The notes under the pieces are model-generated. The model had not been told where the DNA came from. It made no database searches and was given only the letters and a program-made list of their open reading frames with translations. DNA of 64,000 nt from Cytophagales bacterium WSM2-2 (GTDB lineage: Bacteria; Bacteroidota; Bacteroidia; Cytophagales; Cyclobacteriaceae), in the NCBI GenBank assembly GCA_015472025.1, contig BNHL01000001.1:2592001-2656000 (forward strand), given 5' to 3'. The position numbers and the translations under genes are program-made. Below, piece by piece: positions 55,761-64,000 of this stretch (positions are counted from its first letter, which is position 1; every line of letters begins with the position of its first letter).

Positions 55761-56762
55761 CTAACTTCTGATTTCTCTACGCATAAACAGATAATAAGAT
55801 AATGCAAAACAAGCCACGGTAGAAGCTATCAACCCAGTGATCTGTGGCCATGCAATCAAAAGGCTTTCTAAAAACGAAAGGGGCGTTGGTATTGCACCTG
55901 CCATTTGCTCCATAGTGATCGGGCTCAAACTCCTGATGGAGGGCATTAATAGTGTATTAGTAGCGTCAGTGTAAAGTTGACTTGGTGCCAGACGCAAAAA
56001 ACTTAATAGAATTTCATTGTAACGGAGAACGTCATCTTGAGTAAGCGTCTGAGAACTAGGAACAAGGGCTCTTACAATTATATTGACGATAATTTGATAG
56101 AATACGGTTAGAAACAGCCATATTCCTATCGCTGTGAGCGCTGACGTAGCGGCTTGCTTAAAACGAATCGATAGCAAAATGGATAGTCCGAGCCAGAATC
56201 CAATGTACATTATGCAGATGATGGTGAAACTTAGTACCCGAAGCACCTCTTCAAGTTCAATGAGCACCCCTGTAAGTATAATTCCGCACCCGATCATGAG
56301 TAAAACAAGAGAGAAAAAAAGAGTGCTGATCAAGATCAGGGCACTTACAAATTTCGATAGCAACAAATTGTCCCGATAAACCGGTTGCGCCATAATCCTT
56401 GTAAGTGTCCCGCTCTGTTGCTCAGAGTTGATGGCATCAAAACCCAGGCTAATTCCTAGCAATGGTCCTAAAAAATTTAGGAACACATGAAACGGAGGCA
56501 ACGTGCCCTCCGTTGTCGTTAGCAGTTTGAGATATAAAAACATTTGGTCCGGATCATAGATGTTAGCCACGGCTGCTTTGATGTTATTCATTGACACATA
56601 CATTGCTCCCCAAAAAGTAAGCGCAATTAATATCAATAGTATTATAAACCGCCAACTACGGATATGGCCACCAATTTCTTTCCTCACCATAATCCAAAAA
56701 GGACCATTGTGAGATTTATTTTCTAACGATCCTATTTTAAAAGAAGCTACCAGATTTTTCAT
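55761..56762 (-). CDS. ABC-2 type transporter permease
   Basis: The 333-residue inner-membrane protein has six hydrophobic helices (about 30-50, 125-330), with a long loop after the first and conserved GISLGFDAINSEQQSGTLTR and QPVYRDNLLLSK. These match ABC-2 permeases of the NosY/GldF kind. It begins six bases after the ATPase gene and is the last of a three-gene operon. The exported substrate is unknown. Confidence 0.9.
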   Translation of the reverse strand: MKNLVASFKIGSLENKSHNGPFWIMVRKEIGGHIRSWRFIILLILIALTFWGAMYVSMNNIKAAVANIYDPDQMFLYLKLLTTTEGTLPPFHVFLNFLGPLLGISLGFDAINSEQQSGTLTRIMAQPVYRDNLLLSKFVSALILISTLFFSLVLLMIGCGIILTGVLIELEEVLRVLSFTIICIMYIGFWLGLSILLSIRFKQAATSALTAIGIWLFLTVFYQIIVNIIVRALVPSSQTLTQDDVLRYNEILLSFLRLAPSQLYTDATNTLLMPSIRSLSPITMEQMAGAIPTPLSFLESLLIAWPQITGLIASTVACFALSYYLFMRREIRS

Positions 56763-56768
56763 TGTTGA

Positions 56769-57731
56769 CTATGCTCTGTTAGATAGATTGTTCTCAAAAT
56801 ATTTTTGATAGATGTCATCCAGGCCATATTGTTTCTTCTGAACGCCAGCGATGTTAAATCCTTTCGCTACAAAAAATCTGACGATATCAGGTGTTATGTC
56901 ACGGCTGCATACAACATCAATAGTTTGGTCTTTCAGCAGTACCTCTTGTACAGATTCCAATGTGAGTATTTCAGCATGGTGCTTCCTCATCGTATTAGGA
57001 TCATCTTGTACGGTGATTTGCACTTCGTATGATTTCTTTTTGAAAAGATTTTTTGAAAGAGTATCAAGGTTACCTTCCACCAAAAGTTTTCCGCCCACAA
57101 AAATGCCCACACGATCACACACCTGTTGAACCTGATGCAGATGATGAGATGAAAGTAAAACTGTAAGCCCTTGTTGGCGACTCAATGTATGGATGAGTTC
57201 CAAAAAATCTTTTACTCCGGCAGGATCAATCCCTAAAGTGGGTTCATCTAAGATGATCACATCAGGTTGCTTGATTAATACATCGGCCAGACCTAACCGT
57301 TGTTTCATCCCCCTTGAGAACTCTGAAGTTTTTTTACTAAGATCATCTTGCTTAAGCCCAACAAGACGAAGCATTTCAGTAGCTCTTTCCCTAACCGCTG
57401 ATGAGGGGATGCCGTTGAGTTCACCTATGTAAATTAAGTTTTCAAGGGCTGTCATGTTATCGTAAAAGCCGAGACTGTCCGGCATATAGCCCACTTTTCT
57501 TTTTACGGAAATGGGATTGCTGGTAGCATTGTAACCACAGACATTGACACTTCCAGACGTAGGTTCTGTAAGTCCAAGCATCATCAGTATAGTAGTGGTT
57601 TTACCAGCACCGTTGGGGCCCAACAGCCCAAAAATTTCTCCTTTCTGAATGGAAAGGTTTAAATCATCAACAGCCTTTAGGGCACCGTAACACTTTGTCA
57701 GGCCCCTCAATTCTATGATGGGGTTGTCCAT
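56769..57731 (-). CDS. ABC transporter ATP-binding protein
   Basis: The 320-residue ATPase has Walker A GPNGAGKTT (about 37), signature SRGMKQR, Walker B DVIILDEPTLGIDP and the H-loop LLSSHH. The C-terminal 90 residues are typical of CcmA/NosF-type exporters. It sits between the NEW3 protein gene (six bases) and the permease (six bases). Confidence 0.95.
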   Translation of the reverse strand: MDNPIIELRGLTKCYGALKAVDDLNLSIQKGEIFGLLGPNGAGKTTTILMMLGLTEPTSGSVNVCGYNATSNPISVKRKVGYMPDSLGFYDNMTALENLIYIGELNGIPSSAVRERATEMLRLVGLKQDDLSKKTSEFSRGMKQRLGLADVLIKQPDVIILDEPTLGIDPAGVKDFLELIHTLSRQQGLTVLLSSHHLHQVQQVCDRVGIFVGGKLLVEGNLDTLSKNLFKKKSYEVQITVQDDPNTMRKHHAEILTLESVQEVLLKDQTIDVVCSRDITPDIVRFFVAKGFNIAGVQKKQYGLDDIYQKYFENNLSNRA

Positions 57732-57737
57732 AAAAGT

Positions 57738-58601
57738 TTATCTTCTTCCGTATTTTCGAATAAGAAAATAAACAAGACCTGCAGCAGCAAGAATAATTAA
57801 AATGCCGACTGCTCCAGAAAGAATCGATGTGCGTACAGTCATGCGAAAGCTAGCTTGCGCACTCTTTGTACTATTTCTTGCAGTAAACGTTGTTACATAG
57901 TCACCGGCTAAAGTCTTATCCGGCACGGTTAACTTGGCAACAACATCAGCTGATTTTCCTGGCTCGAGCCGTTCTATTTTTGAAGGATTAAATGTAGCGT
58001 CCCACTTTGACGGAGCTTGTGCAGACAAAGAAATGTCTGTCAGATTCAAACTACCCGTATTGGTAACAACCAAATGAATCTCCTTTTGCTCTCCTTCCGT
58101 AATCTTACCGCTCAATAAACCAGTAGGAGTGGTAAGTTCTAAATTATAAGACCCCTTCACAACTGCCTCGAGATCTAAATGCAAAGTCTCATTTGATGCA
58201 GCAGCTGTAATCGGAATTTTATATTTTTTAGGTTCGGCATTGTAAGCAGGGCGAATTTCAATGCTGATCGTTTCACTTTTGCCTCCATCTATGTTAATAG
58301 ATGTTATCTGGTTGCCTCTTGCTCGGAATACAATACTCCAACCTTCGGGAGCCGCGGCTGTCAGTTCATAAACACGTACTTGTGACGAAGCATTATAAAG
58401 GGTTGTACTGTAATTAAAAGTTTCGTGCACCGCTGCCTCGATATTGATTAATTGGCTGGTAAAGGTGGATCCTTTGTCGGTAGCACTACGGGCCTGGGCT
58501 TTGCTCAAAGCTGGCGCAAAAAAGTAAAGAGCTACAAATAAAAAAGGCAGGAATTTAACTCCTGTCTTAGACTGTTTTGAAATAAAATTGTTCGCAGACA
58601 T
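57738..58601 (-). CDS. NEW3-type membrane-anchored protein of the ABC operon
   Basis: The 287-residue product has a signal peptide (LPFLFVALYFFAPALSKAQA, about 17-38), two Ig-like beta domains (about 45-255) with LTAAAPEGWSIVFRARG and LTDISLSAQAPSKWDATFNP, as in NEW3/COG1470 proteins, and a C-terminal membrane helix (ILIILAAAGLVYFLI) followed by RKYGRR. It is first in the operon with the ABC ATPase and permease, an arrangement seen repeatedly in Bacteroidota, and probably works with the exporter on the outside of the inner membrane. Confidence 0.8.
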   Translation of the reverse strand: MSANNFISKQSKTGVKFLPFLFVALYFFAPALSKAQARSATDKGSTFTSQLINIEAAVHETFNYSTTLYNASSQVRVYELTAAAPEGWSIVFRARGNQITSINIDGGKSETISIEIRPAYNAEPKKYKIPITAAASNETLHLDLEAVVKGSYNLELTTPTGLLSGKITEGEQKEIHLVVTNTGSLNLTDISLSAQAPSKWDATFNPSKIERLEPGKSADVVAKLTVPDKTLAGDYVTTFTARNSTKSAQASFRMTVRTSILSGAVGILIILAAAGLVYFLIRKYGRR

Positions 58602-58935
58602 AACGTTTAATGAGTAATAAGTAAAAATTTAAGGTTTTAAGTATTAGTCAATATCTTTTAAATCTTATGACGTCCTATTTCGCGATTCTCAAAAATTTTT
58701 CGCGAAAATAAAAAAGCTGATTATTACGAATCAAGATTTTTTTTAAATTTTTTAGGCAGTTATAGCCAACCATTCTTAGCATAGAGAATTCTTTTTAAGA
58801 CAAAATGATTTTCGAAAAGACAAAAATTCAGGGGAGTCCATTCTCATGTCAGATTCTATTTAGTCCAGGAAGGGTAAGTGCTGTCATTTTTTCAGTCTTT
58901 GGCAGAATGCACACAATTTGTTTAGGGAAAAATTC
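58602..58935. other. Divergent upstream region with CGCGA repeats
   Basis: About 330 bases upstream of the ABC operon and the Hsp20 gene. An inverted pair TTTCGCG (58679-58685) and CGCGAAA (near 58700-58706) lies close to the ABC operon start. No coding frame is supported. Confidence 0.45.
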
Positions 58936-58936
58936 G

Positions 58937-58946
58937 AATCGCGATT
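58937..58946. promoter_or_regulatory. Palindrome AATCGCGATT upstream of Hsp20
   Basis: Within GAATCGCGATTC (58936-58947), 47 bases before the Hsp20 ATG. Shared with the gene at 53366-53821. Confidence 0.5.
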
Positions 58947-58993
58947 CTATTTTAAATTAAATGTTTAACTAAATCTTGAAAGGAGAAAAAGTT

Positions 58994-59449
58994 ATGAGAA
59001 CATTAGTAAGACAAAACTCAACGCTGTTTCCATCACTGCCTTCATTGGTCGAAGATTTTTTCAACAGAGAGTGGGCAGATTCTTCGCTGGCTAACAAGTC
59101 TTTTGCTTCCACCCTGCCTGCGGTCAATGTTCGGGAAGATAATGATCAGTTCATTATCGATGTAGCTGCGCCAGGAATGAAGCGTGACGACTTCAAAGTA
59201 GAGTTGGATCAAAATGTGCTGACGATCTCATCGCATAAAGAAGAAAGACGCGAGGAAAAAACTGAGGACACAAACTATACCCGGAAGGAATTCAATTATC
59301 AGTCATTTCAAAGAAGTTTCTCGCTACCCGAAAACAAAGTCGAAGGCCAAAAAATAACGGCCAGGTATATAGACGGTATCCTTCAGATCACCGTTCCTAA
59401 AAAGGACGAGGCGAAAGTTAAACCCGTCAAGCAAATTACCGTGGAATAG
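58994..59449 (+). CDS. Hsp20-family small heat-shock protein
   Basis: ATG 58994 (MRTLVRQNSTLFPSLPSLVE) is chosen because the longer frame start at 58976 lies inside the GAAAGGAG ribosome site and the paralog starts at the matching codon. The 151-residue chaperone shows FIIDVAAPGMKRDDFKVELD, VLTISSHKE, FQRSFSLPENKVEG and ends KPVKQITVE. It is a recent duplicate of 53366-53821, leader included. HtrA follows after 116 bases, so they may respond to the same stress. Confidence 0.93.
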   Translation: MRTLVRQNSTLFPSLPSLVEDFFNREWADSSLANKSFASTLPAVNVREDNDQFIIDVAAPGMKRDDFKVELDQNVLTISSHKEERREEKTEDTNYTRKEFNYQSFQRSFSLPENKVEGQKITARYIDGILQITVPKKDEAKVKPVKQITVE

Positions 59450-59486
59450 ATTATGAATTCCATTGTAGGAATGAAAAGTGAATCGG

Positions 59487-59515
59487 GCTGCAAAAAACGA
59501 TAAAACTTTTGCAGC
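59487..59515. repeat. Stem-loop between Hsp20 and HtrA genes
   Basis: GCTGCAAAA, 11 bases, TTTTGCAGC. The stem is perfect over nine bases, but no T tract follows. It may be a weak terminator that still lets some transcription into the protease gene. Confidence 0.5.
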
Positions 59516-59565
59516 TCCGGTTCATCTCCATCAGCAATTTTTATTGACATTAAAATAATAAGGTT

Positions 59566-61062
59566 ATGAAAAATTTCGGATCCCTAATGTTGGCTGCTAC
59601 TTTGGGCAGCGTAATTACAGTGGCCACTTATTCGTGGTTTGAAAATGGAAATAGCTCGGTAAAAATTGAACACATCGAGGGCTCACCGGTCTCTCAGGTG
59701 GCTTATCGAATTAATGAAAAAGGAGAGGCAGTACCATTGGATTTTACGCAAACTGCGGAAAACGTGACGAATGCTGTGGTGCACATTCGCTCACAGCAGC
59801 CGAGCAGCACCAAAAACCAACTAAATGACCCAATCCAGCAATTCTTTTTCGGTCCCCAAATTCCACAGCAAAGCCCAAGCGTGAGTACTGGATCCGGAGT
59901 CATCATCAATGCGAACGGGTACATCGTTACTAATAACCATGTAGTTGCAAATGCCGACAAAGTTGATGTCACCCTGCATGATAATCGCTCATTTGTAGCC
60001 GAGGTGGTAGGCACCGACCCAGATACAGATCTGGCATTGATCAAGATTAATCAGAAGGATCTGCCCCATCTCTCTTTTGTAAATTCTGACAATTCAAAAG
60101 TAGGCGAGTGGGTATTGGCCGTTGGCAATCCATTCAACTTGAACTCTACCGTGACAGCTGGTATCATCAGTGCGAAAGGCAGAAATATTAACATAATCAA
60201 TTCCAACAATCCTTCTGGCCGTCAACAGCAGGGCAGCACTGCAATAGAATCATTCATTCAAACGGATGCTGCAATCAATCCTGGGAATAGCGGTGGCGCT
60301 TTGGTGAATTTGGAGGGCGGGCTTTTGGGAATCAATACGGCAATCGCGAGCCCGACCGGTTCTTACTCTGGTTATGGATTTGCCGTTCCCTCAAATATTG
60401 TAAGCAAAGTTGTTGAGGACCTTCTTGCTTTCGGGACGGTGCAACGTGGCTGGCTGGGAATTTCCGTTGGTAGTGTGAACAGTGACCTCGCTAAAGAAAA
60501 AGGACTTGATGTGACAGAGGGCGCTTATGTTTCTGGTTTCGCCGAAGAAGGAAAGAGCGCTGCCAAAGATGCTGGAGTGAAAGTAGGTGACGTTGTAGTT
60601 AAGATGGACGAAACCCCAATTAAATCAAGCAGCGCTTTGATCGAGTATGTGGGCCGCAAAAGACCAGGCGATAAAATTAACATCACAGTTGCTCGTGAGG
60701 GGAAAACTTTACTATTGCCTGTCACGCTTCGCAATAAGGATGGCAAGGTCGAAACAGTGAAGCGCGAGGAGAAAGACGCGGTAACCGCATTGGGTATTGA
60801 ACTGCAAGATCTCGATGCTAAGAAATTAAAGGCACTCGATCTTAATTCAGGCATTGAGGTTAAATCATTGAATCAGGGCAAAATTAAAAAGTACACTGAC
60901 ATTCGGGAAGGTTTTATTATAACGCATGTCGATGATAACACCGTCAAATCAAGTAGAGAAGTAATTGAAATTTTAAAAAAGAAGAAGCCTGGAGAGCAAG
61001 TCATTTTTGCGGGTGTTTATCCAGATAGGCCACGTGAATATCTGTATGCATTCCGTTTCTAA
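59566..61062 (+). CDS. HtrA/DegQ-like serine protease with PDZ domains
   Basis: The 498-residue envelope protease removes or refolds damaged periplasmic proteins. It has an N-terminal membrane anchor or signal (FGSLMLAATLGSVITVATYS), the trypsin-like domain (about 85-300) with the triad His in VTNNHVVAN, Asp in DTDLALIK and Ser in PGNSGGALVN, then PDZ1 (about 300-395, RGWLGISVGSVNSDLAKEKG) and a shorter PDZ2 (about 410-498). Length is typical for Bacteroidota DegQ. It is transcribed after the Hsp20 gene. Confidence 0.95.
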   Translation: MKNFGSLMLAATLGSVITVATYSWFENGNSSVKIEHIEGSPVSQVAYRINEKGEAVPLDFTQTAENVTNAVVHIRSQQPSSTKNQLNDPIQQFFFGPQIPQQSPSVSTGSGVIINANGYIVTNNHVVANADKVDVTLHDNRSFVAEVVGTDPDTDLALIKINQKDLPHLSFVNSDNSKVGEWVLAVGNPFNLNSTVTAGIISAKGRNINIINSNNPSGRQQQGSTAIESFIQTDAAINPGNSGGALVNLEGGLLGINTAIASPTGSYSGYGFAVPSNIVSKVVEDLLAFGTVQRGWLGISVGSVNSDLAKEKGLDVTEGAYVSGFAEEGKSAAKDAGVKVGDVVVKMDETPIKSSSALIEYVGRKRPGDKINITVAREGKTLLLPVTLRNKDGKVETVKREEKDAVTALGIELQDLDAKKLKALDLNSGIEVKSLNQGKIKKYTDIREGFIITHVDDNTVKSSREVIEILKKKKPGEQVIFAGVYPDRPREYLYAFRF

Positions 61063-61232
61063 TTTGGACATCCTCAATAGAGCTAAAGGGAGGCCATTGC
61101 AACCGGCATGGCATGAAACAGAAATATATCTAACCGGTTATTGATGACCACATCTGAGAGTGCAGACATTGGTGCGTGACTTGCTTCTAATTATCTGTGT
61201 GGTCTTAACTACGATTGACAGTTCAAAAGTAA

Positions 61233-61279
61233 TTTTTTCCCCGAACCCCCTCGCAAACAAAGGGGTTCGGGAAAAAAAA
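61233..61279. repeat. Long inverted repeat after HtrA
   Basis: TTTTTTCCCCGAACCCC pairs with GGGGTTCGGGAAAAAAAA with one bulged C, loop of 12 bases. It has T before and A after the GC stem, so on neither strand is it a standard terminator, though the A-T part extends the stem. It lies 170 bases past the protease stop. Confidence 0.5.
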
Positions 61280-61330
61280 TTTTAAGGATGAGCCTTTCTC
61301 TCGGAGTTTTATAGGGAGGCTTCCCCCGGG

Positions 61331-61602
<272 letters not shown>

Positions 61603-61745
61603 CTCAGTAAAGTCAGGCAAAAAATATACACCGAAAACATATCACATCTGAGCAATACGTTTCCAGTTTGGGTCTCTCAATGAAGGGCTTTTTTTGACTA
61701 TTTTTCAGCTAGCTTGGGATTATTTCGGCACCGTAGACCTGGCAG

Positions 61746-62030
61746 CTACAATTCATGAGGTTTCCTTTTTCGCGTCCACAAATCACTGCTCGCTTGCATA
61801 TTTAACCAATACTTTGAAGTAGTCGAAAATGCTTGTGCCAGCTTCTTTGCCATAGCTACGGAAATTTTCGAACTACCATTGAGAATTGCATAAAGGTGTG
61901 ATCTTGAAATTCTCAATTTTTTCGCTGCTACGGTCACCGACAACATCTGCGGCTGGAAATAGAACTCCTGCAATAATTCCCCTGGGCGGGGTGGGCTGTG
62001 TGGAAGCAATTTTTTCATATGTAAACTCAC
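61746..62030 (-). CDS. HigA-like antitoxin (XRE family)
   Basis: The 94-residue protein has the HigA pattern: PHSPPRPGELLQEFYFQPQM, helix-turn-helix KKLRISRSHLYAILNGSSKI, and SKYWLNMQASSDLW. HigA antitoxins bind their operator and the HigB toxin. The gene just before it (62041-62247) is not a recognisable HigB, so the toxin is either a new kind, lost or elsewhere. Confidence 0.85.
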   Translation of the reverse strand: MSLHMKKLLPHSPPRPGELLQEFYFQPQMLSVTVAAKKLRISRSHLYAILNGSSKISVAMAKKLAQAFSTTSKYWLNMQASSDLWTRKRKPHEL

Positions 62031-62040
62031 CAGTGTAAGG

Positions 62041-62247
62041 TTAAGTGATCAAATAGCCCTGCGTTACGGAATCAGATTGATCGGAGTTCTTTACAATTTT
62101 CGAATACTCCTGAAACGCTCTCTTAAGGGCCTCGTTTGGTTGGCTAGGATTTTGGATGAATTTTATGATAGAACCCCAACACTTATCAGACAGCGCAAGT
62201 GGTATCGCCTTTAACTTCCTGAACGAATCAATTTCACTTTTATTCAT
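62041..62247 (-). CDS. Unrecognised small protein before the HigA-like gene
   Basis: 68 residues, helical, charged (MNKSEIDSFRKLKAIPLALS, then WGSIIKFIQNPSQPNEALKR). It ends 10 bases before the HigA-like start, so they should be co-transcribed. It has no RelE/HigB features. It could be a degenerate or unusual toxin, or an unrelated gene. Confidence 0.45.
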   Translation of the reverse strand: MNKSEIDSFRKLKAIPLALSDKCWGSIIKFIQNPSQPNEALKRAFQEYSKIVKNSDQSDSVTQGYLIT

Positions 62248-62289
62248 AGCTGAAAACGATAGATTCGACTAGCTTGTTACTCCTTTGAT

Positions 62290-62391
62290 TTAGAGTTCAT
62301 CGACCATTGAATCAAAATCTCGAATTTCAAAGGGAGTCGTTCCCTTCTTCATTTCCTTCTTCACATCCTGTCGGGACTTGCTATTAGCCAT
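62290..62391 (-). CDS. Possible 33-residue small protein
   Basis: MANSKSRQDVKKEMKKGTTP followed by FEIRDFDSMVDEL. The charged composition and the natural start and stop look protein-like. It overlaps the end of the 76-residue gene by about 31 bases in another frame, as in coupled operons. Supported only by composition and context. Confidence 0.35.
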   Translation of the reverse strand: MANSKSRQDVKKEMKKGTTPFEIRDFDSMVDEL

Positions 62392-62591
62392 TCGCTTTGT
62401 CCGCTTGCTCTTTTTTTATTTCGCAAGTGCTTCGAAAATGCTTTTCGCCCTTTTTTCTTCCAAAATTCCATCTCACGTCTTTTTTGTTCTACGTCTCTTA
62501 CTATCTTTTCACTGGCCCGATTAATGTAATAAGTACCATAAAGAAGACCAACAATAAAAATGGTGCCAGCTATGATACTAATTAGACTCAT
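62361..62591 (-). CDS. Small membrane protein
   Basis: The 76-residue product begins with one membrane helix (ISIIAGTIFIVGLLYGTYYI) followed by a strongly basic, helical tail (EKIVRDVEQKRREMEFWKKK). No family is recognised. It lies between the YwqK-like gene (20 bases upstream) and the small genes leading to the HigA-like gene. Confidence 0.45.
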   Translation of the reverse strand: MSLISIIAGTIFIVGLLYGTYYINRASEKIVRDVEQKRREMEFWKKKGRKAFSKHLRNKKRASGQSEWLIASPDRM

Positions 62592-62611
62592 TTGTTATAT
62601 GATAAGGATCG

Positions 62612-63517
62612 TTACAATCGAACCCCTCTGTATGTCTGGCTTTTTACTCCCGATGCAACAATAACATACTCATTCTTTGTCAGTTTTTTAATCGTGTAGC
62701 GGTGAAAACTATAAGTCAGAACCCCAGCTTCAATGGAGTAAAAAACCTTCCCCTTGTTGTCCTTACTTTTTGCAAAGCCATCTTTAAAGTATTCGATTTC
62801 AACTGAATTATTTATAAGCCAGCGTCCAACCAGTGTTACGTTCTTTCCGTTATCGTACTCTTCTTGCGCGAATAACTCTCCGGTTGTGTTATTGGTTATC
62901 CAAGAGCCATGCTTCAAACCCGAAGCATAAGATCCCTGCCTAAAAAGTGTACCATTTTCAAAGTACTCAGTATAGGGGCCGTTATACTCTCCATTTGTGA
63001 ACTCGGCCTCGATTCTCTTTTTTCCGTTTGGGTAGAACAGTATGCTGGGACCGTCTTTCTGGTCGTCCTTTGTAGAAAATTGCTCAGAAATCTGGCCATT
63101 CTCCAGCCACACACTTACCGGACCGTTTCGATTGTTTTTCGAATAAACCGCTTCACTTTGCTTCTTGCCACTTTTGAAGAATCTCTCTACTTTTCCCTCT
63201 AGTGAGTCATTGACCAAATGCGCCAATTCCTGCAACGAGCCATCGTCATTATAAATTTTCCATTCGCCTACGCGCCGATTCCTCTCATAAGTACCATCGA
63301 TGTTCAATTGCCCGTTAGAATACCAGCGCTTATAGAAACCGTCTTTCAATTGACTGCCGTTAGAGGTTTCCGTGTATTGAAATCGTTCCACCAATTTTCC
63401 GGTCAGTGGATCCTTGAGTTCGTTTTCTTTTCGTCCGTTGCAGTTCGTGAATAAACTACCAACGATAAAGGCAAGAATTGATGATTTAGCGAATGAGGAA
63501 AAGCACATAGTGGTCAT
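62612..63517 (-). CDS. YwqK/MORN-repeat lipoprotein
   Basis: ATG 63517 or 63508 starts a lipoprotein signal (SSILAFIVGSLFTNC, lipobox cysteine about residue 26). The mature part of about 275 residues has repeated MORN-like units of 22-24 residues: YKRWYSNGQLNIDGTYERNR, VGEWKIYNDDGSLQE, VSVWLENGQISEQFS, SILFYPNGKKRIEAEFTNGE, YTEYFENGTLFRQGSY. Proteins of this type are annotated as YwqK-family antitoxins, though function is mostly unproved. The longer frame from 63556 lacks a good signal. Confidence 0.75.
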   Translation of the reverse strand: MTTMCFSSFAKSSILAFIVGSLFTNCNGRKENELKDPLTGKLVERFQYTETSNGSQLKDGFYKRWYSNGQLNIDGTYERNRRVGEWKIYNDDGSLQELAHLVNDSLEGKVERFFKSGKKQSEAVYSKNNRNGPVSVWLENGQISEQFSTKDDQKDGPSILFYPNGKKRIEAEFTNGEYNGPYTEYFENGTLFRQGSYASGLKHGSWITNNTTGELFAQEEYDNGKNVTLVGRWLINNSVEIEYFKDGFAKSKDNKGKVFYSIEAGVLTYSFHRYTIKKLTKNEYVIVASGVKSQTYRGVRL

Positions 63518-63605
63518 TTCTTTTGGCCTAAAAATAAGAATAAATAATAAAAACACACATATATGTGTTAATCAAAACCTAAGCCTTTTTTGACTTTCGA
63601 CCCTG

Positions 63606-63833
63606 ATGACTAAGATCAGGGATCCCAAGTTGCTGCAACAGTTTGGAAAGCATTTAAAAGAACTCCGTAAGCAAAAAGGCCTTTCGCAAGAAGAGTTAGC
63701 CAACGATTCCGACATACCCATAAATCAAATTGGCCGTATTGAAAGGGGTGAAATAAATCCTTCGCTGAGCACGCTAAATTCAATCGCAAAAGCCTGCCGG
63801 TTGTCGCTATCAAAATTCTTCGAAGGGCTTTAG
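63606..63833 (+). CDS. XRE-family DNA-binding protein
   Basis: The 75-residue protein is a bare helix-turn-helix: LLQQFGKHLKELRKQKGLSQ, EELANDSDIPINQIGRIERG, NPSLSTLNSIAKACRLSLSK. It is divergent from the YwqK-like gene with a spacing of about 90 bases and may control it. Small XRE regulators of this size are common in mobile or toxin-antitoxin contexts. The last 167 bases of the window show nothing. Confidence 0.88.
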   Translation: MTKIRDPKLLQQFGKHLKELRKQKGLSQEELANDSDIPINQIGRIERGEINPSLSTLNSIAKACRLSLSKFFEGL

Positions 63834-64000
63834 TATTTTCATTTGAACTGAAGACAAATGGCCCGAGTAAAATTCTGTGGGTTACTTTTCAAATCGGTTC
63901 GCAGTACTCGCTTTTAATCTATCGCTAGAAATTCCACAACCTGATGTACTTCATTTCTTTGGTCTTTCGACCTTTCATAATTATTTAGTTTTTAAAATGT

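Noticed and set aside
61233-61279. Rho-independent terminator of the HtrA gene
   Set aside because: The stem is strong, but the T run precedes and the A run follows it, so it does not fit a terminator on either strand; listed only as an inverted repeat.

Overview
The window looks like a chromosomal segment from a Bacteroidota bacterium, most likely of the Cytophagales type. The grounds are a 2226-residue secreted protein ending in a type IX secretion (T9SS) sorting domain, TonB-dependent receptors, many PAS/HisKA kinases without output domains, signal peptides ending in xxAQ, and promoters whose -7 box ends in TTTG. No rRNA, tRNA, CRISPR array or intact insertion sequence was seen.

Left part (1-22.6 kb): the edge of a PAS sensor gene, a DinB-like/Crp-Fnr divergent pair, outer-membrane and lipoprotein genes of unknown role, a GH20 hexosaminidase, an operon-like set for homogentisate dioxygenase, a GNAT acetyltransferase and a nitronate monooxygenase-like enzyme, a REC-kinase fusion, a GT4 glycosyltransferase, the giant repeat-rich T9SS cargo and a REC-HPt protein.

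Middle part (22.6-50.3 kb): a very dense signalling region. It holds one apparent operon of PAS kinase, REC-PAS-kinase-REC hybrid, membrane HAMP kinase, single REC, YfiR-like periplasmic protein and TonB receptor (28.4-36.6 kb). A second cluster has a CHASE3-GAF hybrid kinase with three REC domains, CheR, and a REC-kinase fusion. A LuxR-type regulator, a kinase broken by two frameshifts, and a triple-PAS kinase with its regulator follow. Around 23.6-29.5 kb the DNA has been duplicated directly and in inverted orientation. In the inverted pair each copy kept a different gene: one kept the receiver and decayed the kinase, the other kept the kinase and decayed the receiver.

Right part (50.3-64 kb): a decayed stretch (ornithine cyclodeaminase-like pseudogene, insertion-sequence end, patatin-like remnant), then a stress and envelope block: CPA2 antiporter, three Hsp20 genes, beta-carbonic anhydrase, an ABC-2 exporter with a NEW3-type membrane protein, and an HtrA protease. 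The end has an aldo/keto reductase remnant, a HigA-like antitoxin with unrecognised small genes, a YwqK/MORN lipoprotein and an XRE regulator.

The most striking regulatory signal is a palindrome, TCAG-N7-CTGA, placed exactly 26 bases upstream of a TTTG box in front of at least five intact genes (surface proteins, a kinase and an unrecognised protein) and one decayed kinase. I read it as the site of an unidentified activator that ties cell-surface genes to this signalling region.
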